From a virus, in the IMG/VR virus record IMGVR_UViG_3300029911_000143, positions 1 to 24,416 of that record: DNA of 24,416 nucleotides, one strand, 5' to 3'. Below the pieces are notes generated by a model that saw only the letters and a program-made list of their open reading frames with translations, was not told the origin of the DNA and did not search any database. Position 1 is the first letter of the stretch. Each line of letters opens with the position of its first letter. Of this stretch, positions 1 through 8,685 are shown piece by piece. Both the position numbers and the translations under genes were made by a program.

Positions 1-77
1 CAGATTGTGCTGGCCTTGGCTCCGGACGCGGCTATGCCGAGAATGCCAAGTGCCGCGCCCGAAGTTCCTTTGCCCAT
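1..77 (-). CDS. Start of a hypothetical phage protein, cut by the left edge
   Basis: Only the first 25 or so codons are inside the window. The visible N-terminus begins MGKGTSGAALGILGIAASGA and is rich in Gly, Ala and Ile, so it could be a membrane-inserting or flexible segment of a virion protein. The ATG (75-77 on the minus strand) is chosen because the conserved start-associated motif lies directly before it, with GGAA 9 nt upstream, as at three other genes. The stop codon of the upstream gene lies inside that motif. From its place after the tail-tip peptidase it may be a tail tip or central fibre protein, but nothing visible proves this. Confidence 0.5.
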   Translation of the reverse strand, partial: MGKGTSGAALGILGIAASGAKASTI

Positions 78-78
78 A

Positions 79-94
79 GGATCAGCTTCCGTTT
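79..94 (-). promoter_or_regulatory. Start-associated motif, copy 1
   Basis: The minus strand reads AAACGGAAGCTGATCC and then T-ATG. GGAA is 9 nt before the ATG of the left-edge gene. The TGA stop of the 77-residue gene upstream is formed inside the motif (CTGATCC). Confidence 0.7.
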
Positions 95-315
95 CTTGCC
101 TTGCTTCTCAAATACCGCTCGTGCCGTTTCCGCGAAACCTCGCTACTCTGCCGCTCCGCGTAAGCGTGGCTGCAAGGGCGCCAGGTGTCGCCTTCCAGAA
201 TTCGCCCCTCGCGTTCCACGGCATCCATGAACGCCACATACCGCTCGCGCTGCTCATCGGTGAGGCACGTGCCAAGCCCCAACTCCAAGAGGCCAACGCG
301 CGCGGTCGCGGTCAT
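82..315 (-). CDS. Small hypothetical protein (77 aa)
   Basis: The family is not recognised. The product is charged and probably helical, with a central acidic/basic stretch (about residues 19-45, DEQRERYVAFMDAVEREGR) and a basic C-terminus rich in Arg and Lys. It has no signal peptide or membrane segment. The ATG at 315 is supported by a copy of the start-associated motif just before it. The preceding NlpC/P60 gene ends only 14 nt upstream. Being sandwiched between two motif copies suggests an inserted small accessory gene of the tail region. It could be a regulator or a minor virion protein, and the sequence does not decide. Confidence 0.55.
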   Translation of the reverse strand: MTATARVGLLELGLGTCLTDEQRERYVAFMDAVEREGRILEGDTWRPCSHAYAERQSSEVSRKRHERYLRSKARNGS

Positions 316-316
316 C

Positions 317-333
317 GGAACAGTTTCCGTTAT
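317..333 (-). promoter_or_regulatory. Start-associated motif, copy 2
   Basis: The minus strand reads AACGGAAACTGTTCCG directly followed by ATG at 315. CGGAA and TTCCG form a perfect 5-bp inverted repeat around a 4-nt centre. The TAA of the upstream peptidase gene abuts the motif. Confidence 0.7.
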
Positions 334-788
334 TCAAAATAAACCAGGTCGCGGAACCTATACCCGCACACGGCCTGCTCTCGCCAATGACCCGAGAGGG
401 CGTGCTCCACGACCTTCTTGGCGGTTGCGTCGGCGTGGATCACATACGGCACGTCGCCCACGAATTGCGAGACCAGCCCAACGTGAAAGGGATGCGGGCA
501 GGGCTTGAGGTGGAAGAGAACCACGTCGGCGAGCCTCAGTTCGTCCACCGGCACCCGGACACCCTCTTTCGCCAGTGCGCGCTCGAGCGAATCATCGTTA
601 GGAGTGTTGCGGTAATTCAGGTGAAGCACTCGCATCCCGTCCACGGGGTTCCAGCCAGCGTGAAGCGCGGAGACGATCACGAGGCCCGTACAGTCGATGC
701 CCAGGGCCGTTCGCCCCTGGTGCTGCCACGGAGCCCCGAGGAGGTCTCTCGCTTCCTTGACGACGCGGTGGGGGGATTGGATGGGCAT
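330..788 (-). CDS. Tail-tip NlpC/P60-family peptidase (GTA gp14-like)
   Basis: A 152-residue protein with the compact NlpC/P60 cysteine peptidase layout. Cys33 lies in a GIDCTGLV motif preceded by WQHQGR, His102 lies in FHVGLVS, and His118 lies in YVIHAD. Together they form a plausible Cys-His-His catalytic triad. This family cleaves peptidoglycan stem peptides. In phages and gene transfer agents the protein sits at the tail tip and helps the tail cross the cell wall. The ATG overlaps the stop of the DUF2163 gene (TAATG), which indicates translational coupling. The order DUF2460, DUF2163, NlpC/P60 matches genes 12-14 of the Rhodobacter gene transfer agent. The minus-strand frame stays open further upstream, but the start at 788 fits the family length and the overlap. 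Confidence 0.85.
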   Translation of the reverse strand: MPIQSPHRVVKEARDLLGAPWQHQGRTALGIDCTGLVIVSALHAGWNPVDGMRVLHLNYRNTPNDDSLERALAKEGVRVPVDELRLADVVLFHLKPCPHPFHVGLVSQFVGDVPYVIHADATAKKVVEHALSGHWREQAVCGYRFRDLVYFE

Positions 789-1702
789 TAGCCGGAAACC
801 CTCACAACGCCATCGGGCCCAGGAATCGCCGGCTCTCCGGCGAAATACTTCCCGCTGGTAAAACACGCCTGCCAATCCTCGAACGTAACCGGCGGGCCAA
901 TCGTGACCACGCACGCATCCCCGGCCGTCATAGGCGTTGGCGTGCCGGGATCGTCCAGGATAGTCGCGCCCGCCGTTGGGTCCCACTGCTGGATGCCGTA
1001 GGTCCCGGCGTTGGCGCCGCTCGCAAAGGCGACCGTGCCGCCCACGAAGCGCCGCGCCGGAAAACCGGCTGTGGCGGAAAGTGTGATCTGCCGGTTGGGG
1101 TAGGTGCCCACGCTGCTCACTGTGGTGGAGAGTTGCGAGGCTTTGCCGTCCGGCGTGTTGGTGCTGGTGCCCGGCGTGAAGAACGCGAGGGCCGGATGGT
1201 CCCAGGTTCGCGCCCGGCTGATGCCGCTGGTCACGTCGCCCACGTCGAATTGCAGGCCCCATTTGAGGCCCCGGCATTTGAGCGTCGCCTTGGAACCCGC
1301 GTAGGTCGTCTCGCCGATGGTGCCCCGCATGAGTCCGCGGATAACCGTGTTGGTCCGCCAGTCGAACATGAGCAGGGTAAAGGGGGCGCTCTTGAGTTTG
1401 CCGGTCGCGATGTCAAGCGCGGGGAGCCAAGAGCCGAGGGTCAGGTAGGACTCGAAGGTATCAAGGGCTGCGACCTTGAGATTCCATTCAAGGTTTGAGG
1501 TGCGGAGACTGCCGGCGGAGAGGTAGGTCGTGGCCGGAACGTCGATGGAGTTGATTGAGAAATCCGCGAGGTAGGAGTTGCGCCGGATGTTGGTGAAGGC
1601 GTAGACCGTGCCCTGGTTGCCCACAATGCGCAAGGCCAGCGCAAAGGCGGTGCTCTGGCTGGTCAGGAAGGCGAGTTGCGGGGAGGTGAGGGAGGAGGGC
1701 AT
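788..1702 (-). CDS. Tail-tip hub protein, DUF2163-like (GTA gp13-like)
   Basis: A 304-residue protein, typical in length for DUF2163 (BR0599-type) proteins, which form the hub of the tail tip in gene transfer agents and related siphophages. Visible support includes the beta-rich N-terminal half with LMRGTIGETTYAGSKATLKC, the mid-protein LKWGLQFDVGDVTSG, and a C-terminal FEDWQACFTSGKYFAGEPAIPG stretch that resembles the family's C-terminal F..C...F.N...F.GFP.vPG signature. Several of the usual cysteines are absent, so the metal or disulfide features of some relatives may be missing. It starts 7 nt after the preceding stop, with a motif copy just upstream, and overlaps the peptidase gene by 1 nt. 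Gene order strongly supports the role. Confidence 0.75.
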   Translation of the reverse strand: MPSSLTSPQLAFLTSQSTAFALALRIVGNQGTVYAFTNIRRNSYLADFSINSIDVPATTYLSAGSLRTSNLEWNLKVAALDTFESYLTLGSWLPALDIATGKLKSAPFTLLMFDWRTNTVIRGLMRGTIGETTYAGSKATLKCRGLKWGLQFDVGDVTSGISRARTWDHPALAFFTPGTSTNTPDGKASQLSTTVSSVGTYPNRQITLSATAGFPARRFVGGTVAFASGANAGTYGIQQWDPTAGATILDDPGTPTPMTAGDACVVTIGPPVTFEDWQACFTSGKYFAGEPAIPGPDGVVRVSG

Positions 1703-1705
1703 GGC

Positions 1706-1722
1706 GGGTCAGGTTCCGGTTT
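1706..1722 (-). promoter_or_regulatory. Start-associated motif, copy 3
   Basis: The minus strand reads AAACCGGAACCTGACCC and then GCC-ATG, with GGAA 11 nt before the start at 1702. It differs from the consensus at two or three positions. The upstream gene's TGA lies inside the motif, as in copy 1. Confidence 0.55.
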
Positions 1723-2182
1723 GGTCGGGAAGAAACTCAAAGATCAGCAAATTCCGCTTCTTGGTGACGCCGCATTGACGCCACCCGGCCATCTTGAAAC
1801 AAAAGCCCGGGTTCGCGCTTACCACCGCGCGAGGGTTCACGTAGGTGTAAAGACGATCACCGGGCCAACGCTCCTTTGCAAGTTCCACGGCCGCGCGGAT
1901 GAGTTCGCTTGACGTTCCCGCGCCTTCGTTTCGGAAGATGGCACAATTGACGCCCTCCTGGTGATCCATGGATCGGAACTTCCTCCATGCGAATAGCGCG
2001 CGCCCACACGGGGTCATGAGAACCATCTTCTCACCGGGCCCTATGAAGAGTTTAGGTTTGCGGCCATCCGCATAGATGTACCGGGAATAATGCTTGTCGA
2101 AGAGAGCCCTCGCGTGAGGATTCCCGTCCCGCACGGAGAGCCAAGTAATTCCTGGCATCGACTGAAATAGGCTCTCTTGCAT
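1709..2182 (-). CDS. Mom/GNAT-like protein, candidate DNA-modification or antirestriction enzyme
   Basis: A 157-residue protein of a type often found in phages. Motifs in order are DKHYSR (residues 29-34), a glycine turn FIGPGEK (46-52), ALFAWRKF (62-69), AIFRNEG (81-87), SSELI (91-95), YTYVNP (112-117), NPGFCFKMAGW (124-134) and a final hydrophobic strand LLIFEF. This layout recalls Mom-like, GNAT-fold proteins. Phage Mu Mom modifies adenine and protects DNA from restriction. That function is an inference here, and a different small-molecule transferase is possible. The gene sits between two tail-tip genes whose counterparts are adjacent in gene transfer agents, so it looks like an inserted accessory gene. 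A strong GGAGG lies 9 nt before the ATG, inside the end of the DUF2460 gene. Confidence 0.5.
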   Translation of the reverse strand: MQESLFQSMPGITWLSVRDGNPHARALFDKHYSRYIYADGRKPKLFIGPGEKMVLMTPCGRALFAWRKFRSMDHQEGVNCAIFRNEGAGTSSELIRAAVELAKERWPGDRLYTYVNPRAVVSANPGFCFKMAGWRQCGVTKKRNLLIFEFLPDQTGT

Positions 2183-2186
2183 GGAA

Positions 2187-2753
2187 TCAAACCTCCAACT
2201 GCTCTTCCAACCTCAAATCCAACGCATCAATAATCCCGTCCGGCGTGAATTCGAATTGCAGCCCGTTCTCCTGGAAGATCATCGGCCGGTAAAACGTCCC
2301 GGTCCAGGTGCCAGCTTCCGTTATCCCGGTCACGATCCCGGTCGCGGGGTCCAGCGTACCCGCGTTCACCGTCACGTCATTTGGCCGGGTAATCGGATGG
2401 TCGTAGGTAAGCCCCTGATTCGTGTACCGCTTGAACAGCCGCCACGTGCCGTTGAGTTCCAGGATCATGCCTGAACCGTTCTTGTCGGAATCCGCGTTGT
2501 CAATCGGGTCCGTCACAAGGAACCCGCAGCCCTTCGAGACCAGGAAGAACGAATAGAGGTCATCGAAGCTGATGCCCTCGGCCGTCTCGTAATCGCTCCG
2601 GCGGTAGCTCGCGGCAATGGTGAAGATCGCGTAGGGGTCGTTATCCTGCAGAACCCAATTGCCTATCTTGCCCTGCCGGGTCAGGTCGGCGGTGGGGATA
2701 CCCACCATTTTGATCCAGCCGGTCGGGAGTTCGATGTCGAGGATTGTGGCCAT
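2187..2753 (-). CDS. Distal tail protein, DUF2460-like (GTA gp12-like)
   Basis: A 188-residue beta-rich protein resembling DUF2460/TIGR02217, the distal tail component that joins the tube to the tip hub. Matching features are the fF..kG-type stretch LYSFFLVSKGCGFLVTDPID (about residues 66-85), WRLFKRYTNQG followed by HPITRPNDVTV, the DPATGIVTG turn, and the C-terminal WTGTFYRPMIFQENGLQFEF strand pair. It follows the tape measure directly and precedes the other tip genes, where Dit-type proteins are usually encoded. The start at 2753 has a motif copy with GGAA 9 nt upstream and no other purine-rich ribosome binding site. Confidence 0.75.
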   Translation of the reverse strand: MATILDIELPTGWIKMVGIPTADLTRQGKIGNWVLQDNDPYAIFTIAASYRRSDYETAEGISFDDLYSFFLVSKGCGFLVTDPIDNADSDKNGSGMILELNGTWRLFKRYTNQGLTYDHPITRPNDVTVNAGTLDPATGIVTGITEAGTWTGTFYRPMIFQENGLQFEFTPDGIIDALDLRLEEQLEV

Positions 2754-2754
2754 A

Positions 2755-2771
2755 GGGGCAGCTTCCGGTTT
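2755..2771 (-). promoter_or_regulatory. Start-associated motif, copy 4
   Basis: The minus strand reads AAACCGGAAGCTGCCCC and then T-ATG, with GGAA exactly 9 nt from the start at 2753. It fills most of the 23-nt gap after the tape measure stop codon and is the only candidate ribosome binding sequence there. Confidence 0.75.
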
Positions 2772-2776
2772 CTATT

Positions 2777-5700
2777 TTACATCCCCTGCGGGCCGATGGC
2801 TCCGGCACCCGAAGCGCCAGGGCCGAAGAAGTTGCCAATCGACTGTTCACCCGAGGGCGCGGACAGCGAGCCGAGCCCTCCCAGGCTCGAGGCCGTGCCG
2901 CCGGTCACCGTCGTGGATGCGCTAGTTATCTTTGTGCTGGGCGAAGTGATGTTGAGCGTACCTACATTGATGGTTTTTCCGGCCAGGGCGGTTTCTATGG
3001 GGTTCGCTCCGGCGTTGGCACCAAGGGCGCTCGTGGGCGCGAGCCCGGTTTGGCTCAAAGTCCCCGGACCAAGGGGATTGTGAAACTTATCGAAGTAGGT
3101 TCCGGCGGTCCCCAGGAAATTCGAAGTCGTGTCGGGCCGAGACGGGTCAACCGCGGGGAAGGTGAGCTTTTCGGGCGCCGCCGGGTGCGCCTTCGCATGA
3201 TGTCCGAACAGCGAGTTAAAGATGCCTTGCCCCTCATCCAGCAATCCCCCCTGCTTTTTGTCCGTCGCCCCCTTCCCAAGCAAGCTGTTTGTCAGGAAGC
3301 TCGAAACCTCCGACAGCGCTTCGTCCTTCAAATCCTCCTCGAACTTGCGCCAGCCGGATTGAAGGCCCTTGTTCATCGCGTCGTCAATGATCGACTCAAA
3401 GTCGGCGCCGACGGCGCGGAGGCGCTGCAATGAATCCTGCTGGCTGGCTCCGGCGCGCTGCGCGGCTTCGGTGGACTCGCGTGCCGCCTTCTCCCCAGAA
3501 GTCTCCGGCTTGGCGTCCGGGAGCGCGCGGAGGGCGTCCTGATACGCTAGTTCAATGCTGAGCCGTTGCTGTGCCGTGGTGGCGAGTTCGAGCTGCATTT
3601 GCTTCTGGGTTTCGAGTGCCTGGTTCTGGTAATCGTGGATCTTCGAGCGCTCTTCCTCGGCCTCCTTGTTCCGCTCCTCGGCGTCGTATTCGTCCATATA
3701 GAAGGCGAGGCGCGCTTTCTGTTGCTCAGTGGTGAGCCCCGGATCGGCGGCGAGTTTGGCGCTCTCGGCATCCGAAGCGGCATTGCGGCGCCCGGCCAGG
3801 TCGTTCTGCGGAAGCGCGTCGATCCCGAGTTCGGCCATGCGGGCGGCGTGTTCCTTGGCGGCTTGGGTATCGCTATCGAAGCTACTAATCTGGTCGCGGC
3901 CGAACTGTCCGATCTGCACTTGGTTCGCGGCGTCATCGGCCTGGGCGAGCATATCCGCCGTGGGCGTGGTGACGTGGGCCGCGTCCATCAGCGACTTGAG
4001 AGTTTCGCGGTAAGCCTTCTCTTGCTCGACAATTTCCTTGCGCTTCGTGGCGTTGGCCATGCCCTTGGCGATCAGTCCGGCTTCGAAGTCCAAGAGATCG
4101 TTCTCCTGGTTGTCTTGCTCGGTGCGCTTCCCAATGCCGGTTTGGGCGTCGGCAGTTTGGCCGGCATCGTACTTCCCCATGGTAGCCGCGACGTCCGCCT
4201 GTACGTGCCCCTGGGCCGCCGTGTAGACCTGAGCGGCGAGCGAAGTGTGCCCGGCCGCCGCAAGAGCGTCAGCAGTATTAAATTCTCTCAAGTACCGGCC
4301 ATGAGCTTCCATCTCCGCATTCGCCTGGGCGATGGCGCGGGTGTAGGTCGCCATATTGACAGCGGAGCCTTGGAGGAGCGATGCTCCGGCGGAAAGAGCC
4401 GCCGCCTTCTCTTGTTCACCCTTCACGAACTTTGCGGATTCGGCATCGGCACTTGATTGAGCGCCACCAACGGCCCCGGCTATCGCCTCGTTTTTGTCGG
4501 ACTGGGGGGTGTAGAGGTCTTGAGACTGGTCAAAAAGCAGGGCGGAAATATCATCGTTCTTGCCCGCGAGAGCCGATTCCCGAAGAGTAGCCTTGAGTTT
4601 GGTTTCCGCCGCATGAGTAGCCTTTTGAACCGAGACCACGTAATCCACGCGGTTCGCCACGGCGCGAAGCGCGGTTGCATAATCGTCGTAGGCTACGCCC
4701 TTCTTGGCGGCATCGGCTTTCCACTTCGCGACTTGCTTCTCGTCAAGGAAGCTGTCCTGCACTTCCTCTCGCGCCTCTCCGGACTCGCCCGGCGCCAAGT
4801 CCATCGAGCTAAATTCCTTGCCCCAGCCGATCGGGAGCTTGCCCTGCAGGAGGTCTCCGTTAAAATCGGGCTCCCAGGGAGTTCGCCTCGGTTGAACACG
4901 GTTCGTGTCAATGATTGGTGTCGAGGCCACGCGCTGGCCGGCCGGAGTATTGGGATCCAGTGCGTCGGGCGAGACGACCCAGTCCGGCCAAACGGTGGGC
5001 GCATTGTGCGAACCGTACTGATCCAGAAACTTGCCGTCCGGACCAACGGCCATGGCGTGACCCGCGCCCGCGCCCGCCTCGCGCCCGGCGTAAAGCAAAT
5101 CGCCCGGTGAAAGCGCTTGGCCGGTATAGGGAACGCCGACTCCAGCGGCTTTGAACCGCTCCATGGCTTGCGCGGCCGTGGCAGCTCCGGCAAAGATTTT
5201 ATTGAATTCCGGTGTAATGCCCTGAACCGTTTCGCGAAGCAAGCGCTCGCAAAGGTGGGCATATTCGGCCGTACCGGCTTCCTGTTTGGCCTGGGCTGCC
5301 TTGGCGATGGCCTCCCCGATGGGACCGGAGGGGGTGCCGGCGTAAGCGTCCGCCGACTTCTTGGACGCGGCTTGGAGGGCTTCCTGTTGGCTCTGGAGGC
5401 TGTTCTGTTGCGCGGCCGAGGCGTTGTAAACCGTATTGACGCCCCATTGCCCCGTGTTCCACAGCGCGTTCATGCGCCCGGAGTAATTCAGTTCCTTGGA
5501 AGCCTGAGCCGCCGCGCCCTCGACAAAGGACGGGTCAGCGCCCACCTTGATCACGTCCTTGTACATGTCGCTGAAGATGGTGCGCAGCCGGTCCCGAGTG
5601 CCGGTCATGCGCTCCATCTGGTCATTGATGGCGGCGACTCCGGTCAGGATATCCAGCAGGTGAGGCGGTATCCCCGCAAAAGCGCCCTCTGCGATCTTGG

Positions 5701-8683
5701 CCTGCATCGCGAGTTCGTTCTTGTTGCCGGCGGATTCGTCAACCGTGTTGAGCTTTTCGCCCATGCCTTGAACGGTTGATCCAAGTTGCTGCCAGGCGCG
5801 GATAGCCGCTTCGACGGATTTGATTTGGTCGCCAAGGAGGCGCTGCGCGGTTTCGTTGTCGGCGGCTTGATTGCCGAGTCCAGACGCGCCATCATCCGGC
5901 TTTTGATCCTTGAGCCAATCGGCCGCACGATTCGCCTTATTGTACTCCGCGAGTTCCCGCATCCGGTTTATGTCCGGATGCCCCTCCCCTTGAAGCTTCT
6001 TGAGGCGCGCGCGCTCCTCCGCGAGTTGGGCCGGATTGAGCTTGTCGAATGCTGCCGTCTGTTCGTTGATTGCGGCGGCGACTTCCTTGGTAGCACCGGC
6101 GGCCTTGTGCTGGGCGGCTTCGTATTTCTCGATGGCCGCGTAGGCCTCTTGCATGTTGGTCAGGTAATCGGGGTCGGTGGGATTCGGCACCATGGACATT
6201 GGCTGTTCCGGGTCGAGAGGGTTCCAATCCGAGCCCTGGTCTTGATTCGAATCCGGGACCATCGGCACGTCCGGCAGCGTCACGCCAGCCGCCTTCGCGC
6301 GCTGTTCCAATTTTCGGCGATTTTCTTCCGGCGTGGGCACTCCCGGATTATCACCCCCCGCAATATCGGCTTGCTGCCGAAGCGTTACGTCCAAAGTGAC
6401 CACGTGAGTCTCAAGCTCGTGGATAAATTGCGTGAGCGAATTCTCCACGAGGGCCTTGGAGTTGTCGTCAATGTTCGGGTCAAGCGCGATCTTGGCTTTT
6501 TCATCAGAGGCCGCTTTCAAAACTTTCAACAACTCGGCCGTATTGTCTTTGGCCGCCGCCGCCTTGTCTCCAAGGTCCGCAATAGCCTTTTGGGCGCCGG
6601 CTGATGCCCCGGAGAACTGCAACGCGTCTTTGATGGACCGCTGCATCGTGTCGAGTTGGGTTTGGAGATTGTATGCGGCGGTATCGGCTTCATCCATCGC
6701 CGCCTGGATCTTGTAGGTCTCGGTGCCGAGCGCTTCCCATGCGAGCCCCAGGAGTCCGGCCGTGACAACGAGCCCGGAAAGGGCGAGCGCGGCGCCCCCA
6801 AGCTCAACAGTTCCCAAACCGGCCAAGCCACCACTGAATAGCGCGCCGATCCCCCCGGCCGCCTGAATGGCCTTCATCGCCGTGAACAGTGCTCCAAGGC
6901 CATCCACGAGCTTAATAATCCCCATCCCTTCCATGGGGATAGCCGCCATCTCCAGGAGCGCGCCGCCGAGAATTTTGACGTTGGCCGCCATCATCGTGAG
7001 CGGGCCAAGGGCCACAAGCATCCCCGCGAAACCCTCGATGGCCTTTTGTTCCGCCGGGGAAAGCGCGTCCCATGCCTTAATGGCCGCGTCCAAGGCCTGG
7101 GGGATTTCCTGCCCGGCTTCGCGCGCCAGGCTCGTGAGCGCGGGCATGAGCCTTTCCCCAATGGAAATGGCGGCGGCGTCCGTCGTGGCCTTCAACTTCG
7201 CGAATTCGGCATTGGCGCCTTCCATCTGCCCGGCGGCGGCGGAAAGCGAAATGCCGTTGATCCCGGAAAAGGATTCGAGGATTGTCCGGTATTCCTGCGC
7301 CTGGTCGCCGGCCGTGCTCATCGCGGCCTTGAGGGCGTTGACGCTGCCGAAGATCGGCGCGAGTTTGGCTTCCGCGTCATCGCCGTCGCCCACCTTGGCG
7401 AACAGGCCCTCCAACATCGACTCGAAGCCCTCTGTCCGCATCTTCTCGCGCAGATCCTCAAAGGTCTCGCCCAGCCCGGCCACGGCCTTTTGCGCCTGCT
7501 GAGACGGCTTCTCGAAGTTGAGGAGTAGCCGCTGTAGGGCGGTCGCTGCGGTGCCGGCCGGAATCCCGACGCGGGTCATCGTAGCGATCGAGGCCGCGAC
7601 TTGCTCAATCGGCACGTGCGCGCCAGCCGCGGCTTCCACGACTTTCGGGAAGGCCATCGCGAACTGCGCGGCTTCGACGCCGCCTTGCTTGGCCGTGTTG
7701 ACCAGAATATCCGTCACACGGGCCGCGTCGCTCACGGGCATCTTGTAAGCGTTCAGGACCGTGGAAACGCTCGAAACCACGTCCTTGACTTCGCCCAGCC
7801 CCGCCGTGGCACCGATGGCCGAGACGCGAAGCACTTCCATGGCATCGGCACCGGACTTGGTTTTGGACCCGGCGATCAGCAGCGCGTCCGCAAGCTCGGT
7901 TGGCGTGTTTTTAATGTTGGGGTCTTGGGAGAGCTTGAGGACGGCCTGGGAGTACTTATCAATGTTCTCGACGCCGAGATTTGTCATCGTCGTCGCCTGC
8001 AGCATGGCGGCTTGAAAGTCGCCCGTCGTGTCCATCACGTACTTACCCAACTCAACCGCCGGCGCGGTCACCGTGGCGCTCAGAATCGCGCCCGTGCGCA
8101 TCTGCCGGTAACCGCTGCCCGCGAGGCTCTCGCCAGCGCTCGAGGCCCGCTGCGCCCACGTCTTGGCCTCGGCCTCGCTTTGGCGCGCCGAGCTCTCCTC
8201 CGCGATTTGCGCCATCCGCTGGGCGTGCTGCTGGGCGCTCGCTTCCTGACGAGCCTGTGACTCTTGCTGAATCGAAGTCTGCCGCGCCCCCGATTGCTCC
8301 AGAACCGCGTCCGCCCCCGCCTGCCCCTCCCGCAAAATCGCCGCCTGCCGTTCCTGGCTCACTTGCAAAATCTGCTGGACCTTCGCCTGAGTCGCCGCCG
8401 CGATCCGCTCCGGATTGCCGCCGAAACTGCCGCCTCCGGAACCGCCGGGGCCACCGTTTACACCGATGTTGATGTTGAGGGATTCAGCCTGGAGGGACCG
8501 GAGGGCCTCCTGGAGCCGCGCGACGTTCGCCATGCCGGAAGCGACATCAACGTCAACTCTCCCGGCACTCCACTCGCGGGACGCCAGAGAGGCCATAACG
8601 TCCTCGACGTGCTTGACCTTTTGGTCAAAGTCGGAGGCGTCGCCCTCCAAAACGGTTCTGAGAACTGCTACATCGGTGGCCAT
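2777..8683 (-). CDS. Tail tape measure protein with embedded Cys/His peptidase-like domain
   Basis: At 1968 residues this is by far the longest gene, which is typical of a tape measure. A Gln/Ala/Arg-rich coiled-coil segment spans about residues 85-190. A region like the TP901-type tape measure core follows (about 215-475, with TNLGVENIDKYSQAV, LADALLIAGSKTKSGADAMEV and GIPAGTAATALQRLL). A strongly hydrophobic stretch (about 550-655) could form membrane helices during DNA entry. Further on, HLCERLLRETV (Cys1145) and GHAMAVGPDG (His1209) are spaced like the catalytic pair of CHAP or NlpC/P60 peptidases. The C-terminus is Gly/Ser/Thr-rich. Using the rule of about 0.15 nm per residue, the tail would be near 300 nm. 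It follows the G/GT chaperones directly, starting 2 nt after the stop of the frameshifted product. Residues between about 1250 and 1900 are charged and helical, with no recognised domain. Confidence 0.9.
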   Translation of the reverse strand: MATDVAVLRTVLEGDASDFDQKVKHVEDVMASLASREWSAGRVDVDVASGMANVARLQEALRSLQAESLNINIGVNGGPGGSGGGSFGGNPERIAAATQAKVQQILQVSQERQAAILREGQAGADAVLEQSGARQTSIQQESQARQEASAQQHAQRMAQIAEESSARQSEAEAKTWAQRASSAGESLAGSGYRQMRTGAILSATVTAPAVELGKYVMDTTGDFQAAMLQATTMTNLGVENIDKYSQAVLKLSQDPNIKNTPTELADALLIAGSKTKSGADAMEVLRVSAIGATAGLGEVKDVVSSVSTVLNAYKMPVSDAARVTDILVNTAKQGGVEAAQFAMAFPKVVEAAAGAHVPIEQVAASIATMTRVGIPAGTAATALQRLLLNFEKPSQQAQKAVAGLGETFEDLREKMRTEGFESMLEGLFAKVGDGDDAEAKLAPIFGSVNALKAAMSTAGDQAQEYRTILESFSGINGISLSAAAGQMEGANAEFAKLKATTDAAAISIGERLMPALTSLAREAGQEIPQALDAAIKAWDALSPAEQKAIEGFAGMLVALGPLTMMAANVKILGGALLEMAAIPMEGMGIIKLVDGLGALFTAMKAIQAAGGIGALFSGGLAGLGTVELGGAALALSGLVVTAGLLGLAWEALGTETYKIQAAMDEADTAAYNLQTQLDTMQRSIKDALQFSGASAGAQKAIADLGDKAAAAKDNTAELLKVLKAASDEKAKIALDPNIDDNSKALVENSLTQFIHELETHVVTLDVTLRQQADIAGGDNPGVPTPEENRRKLEQRAKAAGVTLPDVPMVPDSNQDQGSDWNPLDPEQPMSMVPNPTDPDYLTNMQEAYAAIEKYEAAQHKAAGATKEVAAAINEQTAAFDKLNPAQLAEERARLKKLQGEGHPDINRMRELAEYNKANRAADWLKDQKPDDGASGLGNQAADNETAQRLLGDQIKSVEAAIRAWQQLGSTVQGMGEKLNTVDESAGNKNELAMQAKIAEGAFAGIPPHLLDILTGVAAINDQMERMTGTRDRLRTIFSDMYKDVIKVGADPSFVEGAAAQASKELNYSGRMNALWNTGQWGVNTVYNASAAQQNSLQSQQEALQAASKKSADAYAGTPSGPIGEAIAKAAQAKQEAGTAEYAHLCERLLRETVQGITPEFNKIFAGAATAAQAMERFKAAGVGVPYTGQALSPGDLLYAGREAGAGAGHAMAVGPDGKFLDQYGSHNAPTVWPDWVVSPDALDPNTPAGQRVASTPIIDTNRVQPRRTPWEPDFNGDLLQGKLPIGWGKEFSSMDLAPGESGEAREEVQDSFLDEKQVAKWKADAAKKGVAYDDYATALRAVANRVDYVVSVQKATHAAETKLKATLRESALAGKNDDISALLFDQSQDLYTPQSDKNEAIAGAVGGAQSSADAESAKFVKGEQEKAAALSAGASLLQGSAVNMATYTRAIAQANAEMEAHGRYLREFNTADALAAAGHTSLAAQVYTAAQGHVQADVAATMGKYDAGQTADAQTGIGKRTEQDNQENDLLDFEAGLIAKGMANATKRKEIVEQEKAYRETLKSLMDAAHVTTPTADMLAQADDAANQVQIGQFGRDQISSFDSDTQAAKEHAARMAELGIDALPQNDLAGRRNAASDAESAKLAADPGLTTEQQKARLAFYMDEYDAEERNKEAEEERSKIHDYQNQALETQKQMQLELATTAQQRLSIELAYQDALRALPDAKPETSGEKAARESTEAAQRAGASQQDSLQRLRAVGADFESIIDDAMNKGLQSGWRKFEEDLKDEALSEVSSFLTNSLLGKGATDKKQGGLLDEGQGIFNSLFGHHAKAHPAAPEKLTFPAVDPSRPDTTSNFLGTAGTYFDKFHNPLGPGTLSQTGLAPTSALGANAGANPIETALAGKTINVGTLNITSPSTKITSASTTVTGGTASSLGGLGSLSAPSGEQSIGNFFGPGASGAGAIGPQGM

Positions 8684-8685
8684 GG

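Noticed and set aside
2312-2324. AACGGAAGCTG core inside the DUF2460 gene
   Set aside because: No start codon follows at the usual spacing, and the sequence is simply the codons of ITEAG. It was not counted as a motif copy.
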